DNA of 62,053 nucleotides from Candidatus Abyssobacteria bacterium SURF_17 (GTDB taxonomy: Bacteria > Abyssobacteria > SURF-5): assembly GCA_003598055.1 (NCBI GenBank), contig QZKI01000060.1, positions 1-62,053 of the forward strand, in the 5' to 3' direction. Each line of letters starts with the position of its first letter. Positions within the stretch are counted from its first letter, which is position 1. Both the position numbers and the translations under genes were made by a program. Of this stretch, positions 61,407 to 62,053 are shown piece after piece. The notes beneath the pieces are model-generated. The model made no database searches. It had not been told where the DNA came from and saw only the letters and a program-made list of their open reading frames with translations.

Positions 61407-62053
61407 ATGACGCTTTCGGAAAGAGCGCGTTGCCTCAAACCGTCGTCCACGCTCGCAATCACGGCAAAAGCAAAGGCGATGCGGGCAGAGGGCATCGATG
61501 TCATCGGGTTTGGAGCGGGTGAGCCGGACTTTGACACTCCGGATCACATCAAGGACGCCGCAATCGAAGCGATCCGGGGAGGATTCACGAAATATACCGA
61601 TGCATCGGGAATGCCGGAGCTAAAAGATGCAGTGGCAATGAAGTTCAGCCGTGACAATGGAATCAAATATGAGCGTTCGGAAATCACCATCGGCTGCGGC
61701 GCAAAGCAGCTCATCTATAATATTTTTCAGGTCGTGTGCGACCCGGGTGATGAAGTCTTGATTCCGTCGCCGTTCTGGGTGAGCTATCCGGAACAAGTAT
61801 GTCTGGCCAATGGTGTGCCTAAGTTCGTCACGACGACCAATTTCAAGATGTCAGCCGAGCAGTTCGAGTCTGCAATCACTCCGAAAACAAAGATGCTCGT
61901 GCTCAACAGCCCAAGTAATCCGACGGGGGCGGTCTACAGCCGTAAAGAACTAGAGGCCGTCGGCGAAGTGGCGCTCAAGCATCGGATTATGATTCTCTCA
62001 GATGAGTGTTACGAGAAGATTCTGTATGACGGGCGCGAGCATCACAGCATAGC
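61407..62053 (+). CDS. Class I aminotransferase, aspartate-type (partial)
   Basis: The first 215 residues are in the window; the gene runs off the right edge before the PLP lysine. MTLSERARCLKPSSTLAITA, VIGFGAGEPDFDTPDHIKDA, YTDASGMPELKDAVAMKF and LVLNSPSNPTGAVYSRKELE are typical of subgroup 1b aspartate/prephenate-type aminotransferases. ATG with GGAG upstream, 4 nt after the previous stop. Confidence 0.9.
   Translation, partial: MTLSERARCLKPSSTLAITAKAKAMRAEGIDVIGFGAGEPDFDTPDHIKDAAIEAIRGGFTKYTDASGMPELKDAVAMKFSRDNGIKYERSEITIGCGAKQLIYNIFQVVCDPGDEVLIPSPFWVSYPEQVCLANGVPKFVTTTNFKMSAEQFESAITPKTKMLVLNSPSNPTGAVYSRKELEAVGEVALKHRIMILSDECYEKILYDGREHHSI

Overview
The window looks like one contiguous piece of chromosome from an uncultured, probably Gram-negative-type bacterium. 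It has a lipoprotein signal peptide, PE synthesis by Pss/Psd, TrkH/TrkA, many two-component systems, start codons mixed among ATG, GTG and TTG, and clear Shine-Dalgarno sites. By eye it is moderately GC-rich, except for an AT-richer insertion at the left end. I cannot assign a phylum from sequence reading alone; the tight rpmE-thyX-prfA-prmC-radC-psd-pssA run and the many stand-alone signalling proteins would fit a deep-branching metagenome lineage.

Layout. About 0.1-3.5 kb: an insertion bounded by 19-bp inverted repeats and an identical 11-bp direct repeat. It carries an IS1-type transposase, two tRNA or tRNA-like genes with unusual anticodons, a winged-helix-like protein, a small basic protein, a frameshifted PIN-domain gene and its unknown partner. 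It sits immediately upstream of the rpmE promoter. 3.5-8.7 kb: translation and phospholipid genes in one plus-strand run (rpmE, thyX, prfA, prmC, radC, psd, pssA). 8.8-16.7 kb: a TPR lipoprotein, an acyl-CoA dehydrogenase, and a minus-strand operon of a solute-binding-protein/DUF4091-like fusion, a VanZ-like membrane protein and a sulfatase-superfamily hydrolase. 16.7-20.3 kb: an RNA-repair cluster (zinc-ribbon membrane protein, archease, RtcB, Mth938-like protein, macro domain). 20.4-23.7 kb: a single-domain response regulator, a HEAT-repeat protein, a soluble histidine kinase and a small protein. 23.8-27 kb: a GT2 / GT39-like / YdjC-type deacetylase trio suited to lipid-linked sugar transfer.

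27.2-33.1 kb: a tandem-HTH MerR-type regulator with hyuA and hyuB; HyuB carries a C-terminal tail that looks SCP2-like. 33.2-39.9 kb: a HicBA toxin-antitoxin pair with a clear operator, and a type I restriction-modification operon (hsdR-hsdS-hsdM), flanked by related repetitive non-coding DNA. 40.7-46.6 kb: two HDOD proteins, a hybrid histidine kinase and an M20 amidohydrolase. 47-54 kb: a flavoprotein, then a minus-strand operon of sensor kinase, two response regulators, a split TrkA and TrkH, suggesting two-component control of potassium uptake. 54.5-62 kb: a URO-D-family protein, a dihydropyrimidinase-like amidohydrolase, a nitrilase-superfamily amidase, lipoyl synthase, a stand-alone lipoyl-domain protein and two class I aminotransferases, the last cut by the window edge.

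Non-coding DNA between accessory genes carries several short dispersed palindromic repeats and degenerate direct repeats. The strongest candidate for something undescribed is the left insertion: a transposase-bounded unit carrying a tRNA with an Arg-like body but an ACU anticodon, and a compact tRNA-like gene whose loop would read UUA.
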